Source of the DNA: Allofournierella massiliensis
Lineage (GTDB): Bacteria > Bacillota > Clostridia > Oscillospirales > Ruminococcaceae
Assembly: GCF_021531255.1 (NCBI RefSeq)
Contig: NZ_JAFBIO010000009.1
Span: forward strand, 1-64,000
Reading direction: 5' to 3'
Length of the DNA: 64,000 nucleotides
The translations under genes were made by a program, and so were the position numbers. The notes under the pieces are model-generated. The model was not told the origin of the DNA. It made no database searches and worked only from the letters and a program-made list of their open reading frames with translations. This document shows positions 1 to 8,024 of this stretch, one piece after another. The first letter of the stretch is position 1. Every line of letters begins with the position of its first letter.

Positions 1-1
1 G

Positions 2-865
2 GTGGAGATGGGGGCCGGGGGGCTGACCCTGAAAGCGCCCCCTGAGGGGCTGCGGGGCGTGGACTGGCGGATGCGTCTGCCCAGCGTGGGCGCCACCGAG
101 ACCCTGATGATGGCGGCGGTGCTGGCCCGGGGAGTGACGGTGCTGCGGGGAGCTGCCTGTGAGCCAGAGATCGAGGATCTGGCCCGCTTTCTGGGCCGGT
201 GCGGCGCCCTGATCTGCGGCGCGGGCACCCCCACCATCTGGATCCAGGGGGTGCGGGAGCTGGAAGGGACGGACTATACCCCCATCTCGGACCGGATCGC
301 CGCCTCCACCCTGGCCGGGGCGGTGGCAGGCTGCGGAGGCAGGCTGGAGCTGGAAAACTGCCGGCCTGACCAGATGGCTCCCCAGCTGGCTCTGCTGAAA
401 AAGGCCGGCTGCCGGATCGAGCCCCGGGCCAACGGCCTGACCATTGCAAGGCAGGAACCCCTGGCCGGCGGCGGGACGGTGTATACCGGCGGCTACCCGG
501 CTTTTGCCACCGACGCGGCGCCTGTGACGGCGGCCGCCTTCCTGACGGCCCGGGGCGAGACCCGGTTCTGCGACCGGGTGTTTGAGAATCGCTTTTCCTG
601 CGCGGAGGATTTTGCAAAGCTGGGCGCCCAGGTGCGGCGGGAAGGCTGCTGCCTGGTGATCCGGGGCGTGCGGGAACTGCAGGGCTGCCAGCTCCAAGCC
701 CGGGACCTGCGGGGCGGGGCGGCGCTGGTGACGGCGGCCCTCTGCGCGGCAGGGGAAAGCCGGATCCGGGGCGTGGAGCATATCCAGAGAGGATACGAGG
801 ATATTGCGGAGCTGTACAGCCGGCTGGGAGCCCGGATCCGCTGGGCCGGCGAGACGGGTGCCTGA
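2..865 (+). CDS. murA: UDP-N-acetylglucosamine 1-carboxyvinyltransferase (MurA family), 5'-truncated by window edge
   Basis: C-terminal two thirds of a MurA-type enolpyruvyl transferase, which makes UDP-GlcNAc-enolpyruvate in the first committed step of peptidoglycan synthesis in the cytosol. The visible 287 residues include the family blocks LPSVGATETLMMAA, the FATDAAP stretch holding the catalytic-base Asp region, VFENRF, and DLRGGAALVTAAL followed by HIQRGYEDI near the end. The N-terminal part, including the Cys-loop, lies before base 1, so the true start is not visible. The frame is open to the left edge. It is followed by a strong terminator and then ftsZ, so it ends a cell-wall transcription unit. 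Confidence 0.9.
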   Translation: MEMGAGGLTLKAPPEGLRGVDWRMRLPSVGATETLMMAAVLARGVTVLRGAACEPEIEDLARFLGRCGALICGAGTPTIWIQGVRELEGTDYTPISDRIAASTLAGAVAGCGGRLELENCRPDQMAPQLALLKKAGCRIEPRANGLTIARQEPLAGGGTVYTGGYPAFATDAAPVTAAAFLTARGETRFCDRVFENRFSCAEDFAKLGAQVRREGCCLVIRGVRELQGCQLQARDLRGGAALVTAALCAAGESRIRGVEHIQRGYEDIAELYSRLGARIRWAGETGA

Positions 866-875
866 GGGCAAAAGA

Positions 876-926
876 CCGTGTGCTTTCCTGTTTTGTTACA
901 GAAACGGAAAAGCACACGGCTTTTTT
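876..926 (+). terminator. Rho-independent terminator after murA
   Basis: Inverted repeat CCGTGTGCTTTCC / GGAAAAGCACACGG (one bulged base) followed by TTTTTT, starting 10 bases after the murA stop. The rest of the gap to ftsZ (927-1185) is A-rich and holds no convincing gene, only the ftsZ promoter. Confidence 0.85.
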
Positions 927-1060
927 GATGAAAAACAACAAAAACCAAAAAAAGAAAGAAGAAAAGCGCCGAAAGAAAAAGAACGGGAACAAAGCAAATC
1001 TTTTTTGGTTGTACCGGAAAACGGACGGCTCAAAAACCCGCCAAGAGTTGGCTGAAACCC

Positions 1061-1089
1061 TTGAATTTAAGTCACAAATATGGTACTGT
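1061..1089 (+). promoter_or_regulatory. Sigma-A promoter for ftsZ
   Basis: TTGAAT, 17-base spacer, TACTGT, about 95 bases upstream of the ftsZ start. It is the only good -35/-10 pair in the A-rich gap between the murA terminator and ftsZ. Confidence 0.6.
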
Positions 1090-1185
1090 TAAAAAGGAAT
1101 TCTATAGTGCGGTCATTCTACCCTGCGGCAGATCGGCACTTTTTCAAAGATGGGGAAAAAACATAAAACAAGGGGGACTCCTGGT

Positions 1186-2325
1186 ATGGATCTGGTACTC
1201 GCGGAAGAGATGGAAAATATAACGAATATCAAGGTAATCGGCGTGGGCGGCGGCGGCGGCAACGCCATCAACCGGATGATGGAGGCCGGCGTTCAGGGCG
1301 TGGAATTCATTGCCATGAACACCGACCAGCAGGTGCTGCTTTGCAGCAAGGCCACCCAGAAGGTTCAGCTGGGCCCCAAGCTCACCAAGGGCCGGGGCGC
1401 CGGTGCTGACCCGGAAGTGGGCCAGCGCGCCGCCGAAGAGAGCAAGGATGAGATCGCCAGCGCCCTGAAGGGGGCCCAGATGGTGTTCATCACCGCCTGC
1501 ATGGGCGGCGGCACCGGTACCGGTGCTTCCCCTGTGGTGGCCGAGGTGGCCCATGACCTGGGCATCCTGACGGTGGGCGTGGTGACCAAGCCCTTCGCCT
1601 TTGAGGGCAAGCGGAAAATGAACCTGGCCGAACAGGGGATCAGCGCGCTGCTGCAGCATGTGGACAGCCTGATCGTGATCCCCAACGAGCGGCTCAAGCT
1701 GATCAGCGCCGAGAAGATCACCCTGAAGAACGCCTTCGAGGCGGCCGACAATGTGCTCAAACAGGGCGTGGAGAGCATCAGCAACCTGATCAACGTGCCC
1801 TCCTTCATCAACCTGGACTTTGCCGATATCCGCAGCGTCATGAAAGACGCAGGCTACGCCCATATGGGCATTGGTACCGGCAAGGGCTCCGGCAAGGCTG
1901 AGAACGCTGCCAAGGCGGCCATCTCCAGCCCCCTGCTGGAAACCGACATCAACGGCGCCCACGGCGTCATCATCAACATCACCGCTTCCCAGGATATCGG
2001 GCTGGACGAGGTGGACGAGGTGGCTACCCTCATCACCAAGAACGCCCATCCCGAGGCGAACATCATCTGGGGTACCGCCTTTGACGAGACCCTCAACGAT
2101 GAGCTGCGGGTGACGGTGGTGGCCACCGGCTTTGATTCTCCCAAGGCAGGGGCCGCGGCAGGCAAAGCGGGGACAAGCCCGCTGCCCTCCCCGGTATTCA
2201 GCGAGGAACAGACCAGCAGTGAGCCCGCCCCCGCCGAAAAGGATGCCAAGACCGAATCCGGCAAGGATGACGAGGACTACTTCGATTCCCTGCTGAAGAT
2301 GCTGAACAAGAACAATGGGCGCTGA
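1186..2325 (+). CDS. ftsZ: Cell division GTPase FtsZ
   Basis: Tubulin homologue that polymerises into the cytokinetic Z-ring. It is 379 residues long from the ATG at 1186, which I prefer because AGGGGG sits 9 bases upstream; an in-frame ATG at 1150 has no ribosome site. The GTP-binding loop GVGGGGGNA is near residue 19, the tubulin signature GGGTGTG is at 107-113, and the T7-loop block NLDFADI supplies the catalytic Asp for the next protomer. The C-terminal tail is a Pro/Ala/Glu-rich linker ending in DSLLKMLNKNNGR rather than the usual FtsA/SepF-binding peptide. A DivIVA-like gene follows after 40 bases, likely in the same transcript. Confidence 0.97.
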   Translation: MDLVLAEEMENITNIKVIGVGGGGGNAINRMMEAGVQGVEFIAMNTDQQVLLCSKATQKVQLGPKLTKGRGAGADPEVGQRAAEESKDEIASALKGAQMVFITACMGGGTGTGASPVVAEVAHDLGILTVGVVTKPFAFEGKRKMNLAEQGISALLQHVDSLIVIPNERLKLISAEKITLKNAFEAADNVLKQGVESISNLINVPSFINLDFADIRSVMKDAGYAHMGIGTGKGSGKAENAAKAAISSPLLETDINGAHGVIINITASQDIGLDEVDEVATLITKNAHPEANIIWGTAFDETLNDELRVTVVATGFDSPKAGAAAGKAGTSPLPSPVFSEEQTSSEPAPAEKDAKTESGKDDEDYFDSLLKMLNKNNGR

Positions 2326-2365
2326 GGGGCCCCTGCCCCAAAGTCCCGGCCGGGAGGTGTGAGCG

Positions 2366-3469
2366 ATGGCGGAAGAAGTGAAGAGCCCGAACCCTCCCAT
2401 GACCTTTAAGTCCTCTTTTTGGGGCTTTAACCGGGATGAGGTGCTCAACTGCATCGACGCCCTCGCCGCCAAGGCCCGGGAAGAAGAGCAGCAGCACCGG
2501 GATCAACTGGCCGCCCTGCAGGAGCAGATCGCCCAGGGCAGCCGGCAGCTGGCCGACAGCCAGGCAGAAAACCAGGAGCTGACCCAGAAGCTGGCCCAGA
2601 GCGAAAGCCGGGCCCAGGAGGCCCAGGAGCAGGCGGAAGAACTGAGCCGCAAGCTGCTGAAGGCCAACGAGCAGGCGGACAGCTTCCGCACCCGCCTGTA
2701 CGCCAAAGAGCAGGAGGCCATGGCCCTGCAGAGCAGCAACCGCAGCCTCACCGAGCTGGTAGACCAGCAAAAACAGGAGCTGGAAGAGACCCGCAAGGAT
2801 TGGGAGGACCGGCTGCGCCGCCAGAAGGAGGCAGCCCGGGCCGAGGCCGCCCAGAATCAGGAAAAATGGGAGCAGGATCTGGCCCAGGCGCGGCAGGAAG
2901 CTGCCCGCCGCCAGCAGGAGCTGGAGGAACAGGCCAGACAAGAGCGGGAGGCCCGGGAACGGGAGGAAAAAGAAGCCCGCCGCAAGATGGAAGAAGAGGC
3001 CGAGGCTGCCCGGCAGCTGTTGGCCTACCGGCAGAACCAGCTGGAGCAGGAGCGCCGGGATACCGAAAACCGCCTGGCGGCCCAGAAGATGGAAGCCCGC
3101 CTGGCCATGCGCAGCAGTGCCGAGCAGATCGAGGCCAGCATCCAGCAGGTGCGCCGCCAGCTGGAAGAGGCCCAGGAAAAGATCGAAGAGGTCACCCGCC
3201 AGTGGCGGGACGCTGCCGGCAGTGTGAATGAGGCCCTGGAGGATACCCGCCGGGGAATGGAAAAGTTGGGCTTCCAGGTGCGGGAGTTCCCTGCGGACCC
3301 GGGAGATGCCGGCCCGCGGAAGGCCACGCCCCGCCGCTGCCCGGAACAGGGCCGCCGCCCGGAGGCGGACAAGCCCCGCCAGAGCCGGCCGGAACCCTCG
3401 CCCCATCGGGGAAGCAGGCTGGCCGAGACCCTGCTGGAAAGACTGTCCCGCATGATGGGAGAGCCCTGA
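2366..3469 (+). CDS. DivIVA-like coiled-coil protein
   Basis: A 367-residue protein that starts with a DivIVA-type N-terminal block (FKSSFWGFNRDEVLNCID, about residues 13-30; compare the GF-x-x-xEVD-x-FLD pattern). A very long Gln/Glu/Arg-rich coiled coil follows to about residue 300, then a basic, Pro-rich tail. It has no membrane segment or signal peptide. DivIVA proteins bind curved membrane and recruit division or wall-growth factors. Placement directly after ftsZ, with GGGAGGTGT before the ATG, supports a division role. The exact function is inferred, because the coiled coil makes homology claims beyond the N-terminus unsafe. Confidence 0.75.
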   Translation: MAEEVKSPNPPMTFKSSFWGFNRDEVLNCIDALAAKAREEEQQHRDQLAALQEQIAQGSRQLADSQAENQELTQKLAQSESRAQEAQEQAEELSRKLLKANEQADSFRTRLYAKEQEAMALQSSNRSLTELVDQQKQELEETRKDWEDRLRRQKEAARAEAAQNQEKWEQDLAQARQEAARRQQELEEQARQEREAREREEKEARRKMEEEAEAARQLLAYRQNQLEQERRDTENRLAAQKMEARLAMRSSAEQIEASIQQVRRQLEEAQEKIEEVTRQWRDAAGSVNEALEDTRRGMEKLGFQVREFPADPGDAGPRKATPRRCPEQGRRPEADKPRQSRPEPSPHRGSRLAETLLERLSRMMGEP

Positions 3470-3484
3470 GTCCATCTGAACAAG

Positions 3485-3521
3485 AAAAAAGCTGAGAGAT
3501 CTAGGATCTCTCAGCTTTTTT
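3485..3521. terminator. Bidirectional terminator between converging units
   Basis: Perfect hairpin AAAAAAGCTGAGAGATC / GATCTCTCAGCTTTTTT with A and T runs on both sides. It serves the ftsZ unit from the left and the HD-domain gene from the right. Confidence 0.9.
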
Positions 3522-3532
3522 GTATGCGTTTT

Positions 3533-4114
3533 TCAGCGGGGAACGTTGCTGGTGCCCCGTTCCAGAAGATAGGTGGCGGTCAGGTCTGCCAGGTGCAGCT
3601 TTACCGCCAGGGGATACTGATAAAAGGCCTCGCCCATGGCGCGGCTGCCGCCCCGGACTGAATCGTCAAAGCCGCCCATATGCCAGCGGATGGCCACCGC
3701 CTCGGCGGTACGCAGGCGCATAAAGCGCTCGATGAGATAGACGCTCTTTTCCCCGTGGCCGTAGGGGAAGGCGTCCTCAATGCTGTAGCTGGGGACCTTT
3801 TCCCACTGGCCGGTGACCTCGTTTTTCACGTTGCGGGTGCCCGGCTTGTAGAAGTTGGCCTTGCACAGATCGTGCAGCAGCCCGCAGATGGCGAAGGTCT
3901 CTTCGCTGTCGCCCTCCTCAAAATACCGCTCCCGCAGGGCGTGGTATACGTTCAGGCTGTGCATCACCAGGCCGCTCTCGCAGGCGCCATGGAACCGGGT
4001 AGAGGCCGGAGCCCGGAAAAAGTCGGTGGTATCCAGCCAGGCCAGCAGCTTTTCGCTGCCGGGGCGGGAGACTTTCTGCTGAAAGATCTCCAGAAATTCT
4101 GCCCGGTAATCCAT
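3533..4114 (-). CDS. HD-domain phosphohydrolase family protein
   Basis: A 193-residue HD-superfamily protein. The metal-ligand pattern is visible as MHSLNVY (His 52) and LLHDLCKANF (His 81, Asp 82). Such proteins hydrolyse phosphates of nucleotides or signalling molecules; the substrate here is unknown. The start at 4114 is fixed by TAATG: its ATG overlaps the stop of the upstream PC4-family gene by one base, so the two are probably translationally coupled. A longer in-frame extension inside the neighbour is rejected. It ends just before the shared terminator. Confidence 0.8.
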   Translation of the reverse strand: MDYRAEFLEIFQQKVSRPGSEKLLAWLDTTDFFRAPASTRFHGACESGLVMHSLNVYHALRERYFEEGDSEETFAICGLLHDLCKANFYKPGTRNVKNEVTGQWEKVPSYSIEDAFPYGHGEKSVYLIERFMRLRTAEAVAIRWHMGGFDDSVRGGSRAMGEAFYQYPLAVKLHLADLTATYLLERGTSNVPR

Positions 4115-4335
4115 TACAGCTCCAGCTCGTCCAGGATGCCCTTCAGGATGGAAAGCTCGTCGTGGGTCAGGCTGATGCCCTTGCCCATCTTGCTGCCGTC
4201 GGGGGCCCAATCCCGGATGTCATACTTGGGCTCGCGGCCGTTCCAGCTTACCATATTCAGCTGACGCTCCCAGCCATTGGCGCTCTGGGAAAGCACAGCG
4301 ATGCGTTCCGTGATCTCATACTTGAATTCAGCCAT
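4114..4335 (-). CDS. YdbC/PC4-family nucleic-acid-binding protein
   Basis: A 73-residue protein resembling the bacterial YdbC family (PF02229, transcriptional coactivator p15/PC4 fold), which binds single-stranded DNA as a dimer. Characteristic features are the N-terminal FKYEITERIAVLS strand, the WNGREPKYDIRDW block and the C-terminal helix LTHDELSILKGILDEL. It is first gene of a two-gene minus-strand unit with the HD protein. AAGGAAGGTAA upstream acts as ribosome site. The family identification rests on motif resemblance. Confidence 0.8.
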   Translation of the reverse strand: MAEFKYEITERIAVLSQSANGWERQLNMVSWNGREPKYDIRDWAPDGSKMGKGISLTHDELSILKGILDELEL

Positions 4336-4446
4336 GCCAAATTACCTTCCTTTACTCGCAATATAAGTTCATATTAAAGGAAAGCGGCTGAATTTGCAAC
4401 CATTGGCGGCAAAAAACTCCAAATGAGCCGGGAATTTTTCGGCGGA

Positions 4447-4662
4447 TCAGCCGTAAGGTTCTTCCTCCCGGCGCTTCATCAGGGCCCGCACGGTGGCGGG
4501 GCTTTCCTCCCAGCCGTTTTGGGTCACCCGGGCCTGGATCTGGGAATAGGCGGTCTCGGGCAGAAGTTCCCCCTTCTGCACTGCCTGCACCACCTTCTGG
4601 CGGCATCCGGCGCAGCGCACGGGCTCGGGAGCTTTTTTCTTTTGGGATGGGGATTTCGACAT
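4447..4662 (-). CDS. Small hypothetical protein with a CxxC motif
   Basis: A 71-residue basic protein, not recognised. A Lys-rich N-terminus precedes CAGCRQKVVQAVQKG, the only two cysteines, then a helical C-terminal half. A strong GGAGGTG sits before the ATG, which is the main evidence that it is translated. That ribosome site lies inside the right arm of the degV terminator hairpin, so expression may depend on readthrough and unfolding. The region between this gene and the PC4 gene (4336-4446) shows nothing clear. Confidence 0.5.
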   Translation of the reverse strand: MSKSPSQKKKAPEPVRCAGCRQKVVQAVQKGELLPETAYSQIQARVTQNGWEESPATVRALMKRREEEPYG

Positions 4663-4706
4663 AAAAACACCTCCGCCTTTAGGGTTGCCCCAAAGGGGAG
4701 GTGTTT
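4663..4706 (-). terminator. degV terminator whose stem contains the ribosome site of the next gene
   Basis: Arms AAACACCTCC (4665-4674) and GGAGGTGTTT (4697-4706) pair over 10 bases, with an inner CCTTT/AAAGG stem. Read on the minus strand it ends in a U run right after the degV stop. The same GGAGGTG is the Shine-Dalgarno of the 71-residue reading frame starting at 4662. Confidence 0.75.
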
Positions 4707-4718
4707 ATGCGTTTTGGC

Positions 4719-5555
4719 TCAGAAGGCCATCAGGATGCCCTCTTCCTCGGCGTAATAGCTGCACAGGCCGCTGGTGGGCAGGATGGTCACCTGGCTTTCC
4801 GGCCATTTGGCGTGGATGCCCCGGGCCAGCATCTGGGCCCCGTTTTCGTTGTAGCAGTGGCTGATGACCACCGGGCCGCCCTCAAAGCCCCGGCGATCCA
4901 TCTCTTCCAGCATGAAAGCCAGGGAACGGGTCTCGCCCCGGGTCTTGTGGAGCATTTCCAGGGTGCCCTTGTGGCTGGCAATGCCCACCGCCCGCATGTT
5001 CATGGCGCCTGCCATAAAGCCCACCAGGCGGCTCATCCGGCCATTCTTGACCAGGTTGTCAAAGTTGGCCAGCACAAAAAGCAGCTGGTATTTCTGGGCG
5101 TAGAGTTCGGCCTGGCGGCAGGTCTCCTCAAAATCCACCCCCGATTCCAGCAGGCTGGCCGCTTTCCGGGCAATCAGGACCAGTTCGCCCCCGGCAGAGA
5201 GAGAATCCAGCACATGGATCTTCTTTTCCGGGTGTTCTTCCAGAACCATATCCCGGGCCACCAGGGCGCTGTTGTAGCTGCCGGAAAGGGAGCTGGTGAT
5301 GGTGATGGCCAGCACACAGTCGGCCTTGAGGAATTCCGCGGCCCATTCCTCCGGGCTGGGGCAGGCGCTGCTGGTGGGGCCGTTGTAGTTGTGCATGGCG
5401 TCCATCATCTGGCGGATATCCAGCGCGGCGTTGTCGGTAAATTCCCGCTGCCCCACCCGGATCTTCAGGGGAACAGTGGCATAGGTAAGTGTCTCCAGGG
5501 GGGAATCGTAAGAGCGCAGATCACAGCTGGAGTCCGCAACGATCCGGTAAGTCAT
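4719..5555 (-). CDS. DegV family fatty-acid-binding protein
   Basis: A 278-residue DegV/FakB-type protein. The family binds a fatty acid between two alpha/beta domains and presents it to a FakA kinase for acyl-phosphate formation. Visible family signals are the N-terminal IVADSSCDL, TSSACPSPEEW near the ligand pocket, TITSSLSGSYNSA, and KNGRMSRL. The ATG at 5555 is chosen for its AAAGGA site; an upstream in-frame Met lacks one. It is transcribed divergently from the DUF1836 gene from its own consensus promoter. No fakA is seen nearby. Confidence 0.9.
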   Translation of the reverse strand: MTYRIVADSSCDLRSYDSPLETLTYATVPLKIRVGQREFTDNAALDIRQMMDAMHNYNGPTSSACPSPEEWAAEFLKADCVLAITITSSLSGSYNSALVARDMVLEEHPEKKIHVLDSLSAGGELVLIARKAASLLESGVDFEETCRQAELYAQKYQLLFVLANFDNLVKNGRMSRLVGFMAGAMNMRAVGIASHKGTLEMLHKTRGETRSLAFMLEEMDRRGFEGGPVVISHCYNENGAQMLARGIHAKWPESQVTILPTSGLCSYYAEEEGILMAF

Positions 5556-5612
5556 AGGGGAGTCCTTTCTGCGGCAGTGCAAAGCCGCGGGAAATATCCA
5601 ATATTTAATACC

Positions 5613-5641
5613 ATATTAAGATATAAAATATACCGTGTCAA
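5613..5641 (-). promoter_or_regulatory. Consensus promoter for degV
   Basis: On the minus strand: TTGACA, 17-base spacer, TAATAT. It lies back-to-back with the DUF1836 promoter, separated by about 23 bases. Confidence 0.8.
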
Positions 5642-5664
5642 GGGATTCAAAAGAACTTATCTGT

Positions 5665-5694
5665 TTGACAATTGCGTTTTGAATGTGGTACAGT
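5665..5694 (+). promoter_or_regulatory. Promoter for the DUF1836 gene
   Basis: TTGACA, 18-base spacer, TACAGT, 23 bases before the DUF1836 ATG, with GGAAAGGTGG between as ribosome site. Confidence 0.7.
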
Positions 5695-5717
5695 AAAACC
5701 GGAAAGGTGGCAAGATC

Positions 5718-6266
5718 ATGGAGGAGTTTATGCAGAGCGACCCCTGCCGGGAGGCGGCGGAATTCCACTGCCCCCGTTATCGGGAGCTGCCCGCGCTGGA
5801 ACTGTATATGGATCAGGTGCTGACCCTGGTGGAGTCGGTGCTCCGACCCCTGTGCGGGGAGGAAGGGGAGCCCTGGGTGACCGGGCCCATGGTAAACAAT
5901 TACACCAAACAGGGCCTGCTGGAACGGCCGGTCAAGAAAAAATACAGCCGGGAACACCTGGCCTACCTGATCTTCATCTGCTCCGCCAAGCAGGTGCTTT
6001 CGATCCCGGATATCCAGAAGCTGCTTCAGGTACAGCGGGAGACCTACCCCCTGCCGGTGGCCTATGACTATTTCTGCACCGAGCTGGAAAACGCCCTGCA
6101 GGCAGCCTTTGTGACCCGCACCCTGCCGGAGGATACCGCCAGCCGGGATACTCAGCAGACCCGCATCACCCGGGCCCTGGTGACCGCCCTGGCCCAGAAG
6201 GTATATCTGAACAAGTTCCTGGAATATACCGTGCGCAGCCAACGGGAAAAACAAGGCAAGGCATAA
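5718..6266 (+). CDS. DUF1836 domain-containing protein
   Basis: A 182-residue member of the DUF1836 family, common in Firmicutes and resembling a winged-helix/MerR-like DNA-binding fold. The signature is MVNNYTKQGLLERPVKKKYS followed by REHLAYLIFI and KQVLSI. No enzymatic residues are apparent. It is monocistronic, with its own promoter and terminator. A regulatory role is plausible but inferred. Confidence 0.8.
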   Translation: MEEFMQSDPCREAAEFHCPRYRELPALELYMDQVLTLVESVLRPLCGEEGEPWVTGPMVNNYTKQGLLERPVKKKYSREHLAYLIFICSAKQVLSIPDIQKLLQVQRETYPLPVAYDYFCTELENALQAAFVTRTLPEDTASRDTQQTRITRALVTALAQKVYLNKFLEYTVRSQREKQGKA

Positions 6267-6270
6267 GAGA

Positions 6271-6313
6271 AAAAAAGGCCGGGCCGCCCTTTGTGGGGCG
6301 GCCCGGCCTTTTG
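6271..6313. terminator. Bidirectional terminator between DUF1836 and PPK2 genes
   Basis: Hairpin AAAAGGCCGGGCCGCCC / GGGCGGCCCGGCCTTTT with a short loop; A and T runs flank both sides, between convergent genes. Confidence 0.9.
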
Positions 6314-6323
6314 CTTATACATT

Positions 6324-7205
6324 TCAGGGCTGGGCTTGGGTCTCGCCGGCCTCGGCGGCCAGCTGGGCCTCGTAACGGGAAAAGAGGGCCCGCTCCTCAT
6401 CATCTGCCTTGGGCCAGTGGGGGTCCATCTCTTCCAGGGTCTGGCGGATGATCTGGCTCACCATCCAGCGCATATACCACTTATGGTCGGCGGGCACCAC
6501 ATACCAGGGGCAGGCCTTGGTGGCCGTCTCGTTGATGGCATCCTCAAAGGCGGCCTGGTAATCATCCCAGAAGGCCCGCTCCTGCACATCGGCGGCGCTG
6601 AATTTCCAGTTCTTCTTTTCTTCCCGGATCCGGGAGAGGAACCGGCGGGCCTGTTCTTCTTTGCCCACGTTCAGGAAGATCTTCACCATCCGGATGCTGT
6701 TGTGGTAGAGGTATTTTTCCCAGTTGCGGATATCCTCGTACCGGTGTTCCAGAATCTTATCCGGATCCACATGGCGGGCCCAGCGCTGGCCCTTGTACAG
6801 CTGGTGCACCTTGCCGATGAGCACATCCTCGTAATGGCTCCGGTTGAAGATGGCGATCTGCCCTTTTTCGGGCACGCATTGCTCCACCCGCCAGAGGAAA
6901 TCGTGGGCCAGCTCGGTGCTGGTGGGGGCCTTGAAGGCCGCCTCGGTCACGCCCTGGGGCGACAGGCAGCTCAGCACTGCCCGGATGGTGCCGTCCTTGC
7001 CGGCGGCGTCCATGGCCTGGAACAGGAAGATCACGCCTTCCCGCTTTTCGGCATAAAGCTTCTGCTGCAGTTCGTTGATCTTTTCCAGATTTTCGGCCAT
7101 GGCCTGGCGGGCCTGGCGGGCATTCTTAAAGGAACCGGTGCTGCCGGTGTCAAAATCGTCCTTGTGATATTGGCCCCGGCCGCAGATTTTGTAGCAATCT
7201 GACAT
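6324..7205 (-). CDS. Polyphosphate:nucleotide phosphotransferase, PPK2 family
   Basis: A 293-residue PPK2-type kinase that moves phosphate between polyphosphate and nucleotides. The Walker A-like loop is AMDAAGKDGTI (about residues 64-74). The Walker B/Arg block is FNRSHYEDVL, and the lid region contains WEKYLYHN. The single-domain length fits class I or III PPK2. It has its own promoter (TTGTAT-17-TATAGT) and an AGGAAG site before the ATG. The neighbours do not suggest a particular pathway, and the preferred nucleotide cannot be read from sequence. Confidence 0.92.
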   Translation of the reverse strand: MSDCYKICGRGQYHKDDFDTGSTGSFKNARQARQAMAENLEKINELQQKLYAEKREGVIFLFQAMDAAGKDGTIRAVLSCLSPQGVTEAAFKAPTSTELAHDFLWRVEQCVPEKGQIAIFNRSHYEDVLIGKVHQLYKGQRWARHVDPDKILEHRYEDIRNWEKYLYHNSIRMVKIFLNVGKEEQARRFLSRIREEKKNWKFSAADVQERAFWDDYQAAFEDAINETATKACPWYVVPADHKWYMRWMVSQIIRQTLEEMDPHWPKADDEERALFSRYEAQLAAEAGETQAQP

Positions 7206-7237
7206 ATGGCGGCACTTCCTTTGCTGCGTTTTTGTTT

Positions 7238-7266
7238 ACTATACCACGGCAGGGGCCCAAATACAA
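7238..7266 (-). promoter_or_regulatory. Promoter for the PPK2 gene
   Basis: Minus strand TTGTAT, 17-base spacer, TATAGT, about 30 bases before the start codon. Confidence 0.65.
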
Positions 7267-7305
7267 CCGAATCCCGTTTTAAATTTGCGGGGAAAGCCGG
7301 GCCCT

Positions 7306-8010
7306 TCAGGGATTGCCGGCCAGCTTTTCCTCTTCCGCTTCCAGCAGGCGCATGCCGGCGGTGGCGGTCACCGGCAGGGAAAACACGATGGAGCCGGCCT
7401 TAGTCCGGGGGCCGGCATTTTCCATGATGGCCTGCATGATGGGGTTCTTATCAGCAGATTTTACTACGATCAGGATCAGCTCCTTCTCGCTGGCCAGGGA
7501 AACGCCCAGAAACTGCTGGGCTTTCTGCATGCCGGTGCCCTTGGCGTGGATGATGGTGCCGCCGCCGGCCCCTTTCTGGCGGGCCGCGTCCATCACCATA
7601 TCGCTGTAGCCCAGGTTGGAGACCACCACCAGCAGTTCATATTGGGTGTTTTTCAAAACGGATTCCTCCTCGCTTTGATAGCTTTGGTTCTGGGTAAGAA
7701 ACAGAAGGGGCCCCCGGCCGGCAATGCTGCTCATGGGGATGATGAAGGCCACGCCGGTGCCGGGCACATCGATCCGCATCCGGTTGCGCAGGCCGTAGCG
7801 CAGCGCCCGCCATACCTTGCGGGTGACCACCGTGAACAGCACCCCTTTTTCGTTGGCTTCCAGCCCGAAAAAGTCCAGGATCTCGCTGGCGGCAGTGCCC
7901 CGGCCCACCGTTACGAAATGCACGTCCGCCCCATACCGGCGAAAGAATTCCTCAAATTTGGGCAGGCTTTGACGGTTGACGATCACAACCATCCAATACA
8001 GTTCATTCAT
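7306..8010 (-). CDS. Tandem PII-like (GlnB fold) regulator, partner of DUF1538 permease
   Basis: A 234-residue protein made of two PII-like halves. Half 1 has VTVGRGTAASEIL and FFGLEANEKGVLFTVV. Half 2 has GAGGGTIIHAKGTG and FLGVSLASEKELILIVV. The second-half glycine-rich loop matches the nucleotide-binding B-loop region of GlnB/GlnK. Classical uridylylated T-loop Tyr signatures are absent. The start at 8010 has AGGAG five bases upstream; an in-frame ATG five codons earlier overlaps the neighbour. It follows the DUF1538 permease by 14 bases, so it probably gates or senses for that transporter, as GlnK does for AmtB. Ligand unknown. Confidence 0.8.
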   Translation of the reverse strand: MNELYWMVVIVNRQSLPKFEEFFRRYGADVHFVTVGRGTAASEILDFFGLEANEKGVLFTVVTRKVWRALRYGLRNRMRIDVPGTGVAFIIPMSSIAGRGPLLFLTQNQSYQSEEESVLKNTQYELLVVVSNLGYSDMVMDAARQKGAGGGTIIHAKGTGMQKAQQFLGVSLASEKELILIVVKSADKNPIMQAIMENAGPRTKAGSIVFSLPVTATAGMRLLEAEEEKLAGNP

Positions 8011-8024
8011 ACAGTCTCCTGACA

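Noticed and set aside
931-1092. Lysine-rich reading frame between the murA terminator and ftsZ
   Set aside because: It is a translation of an A-rich spacer; no ribosome site and no domain-like composition.
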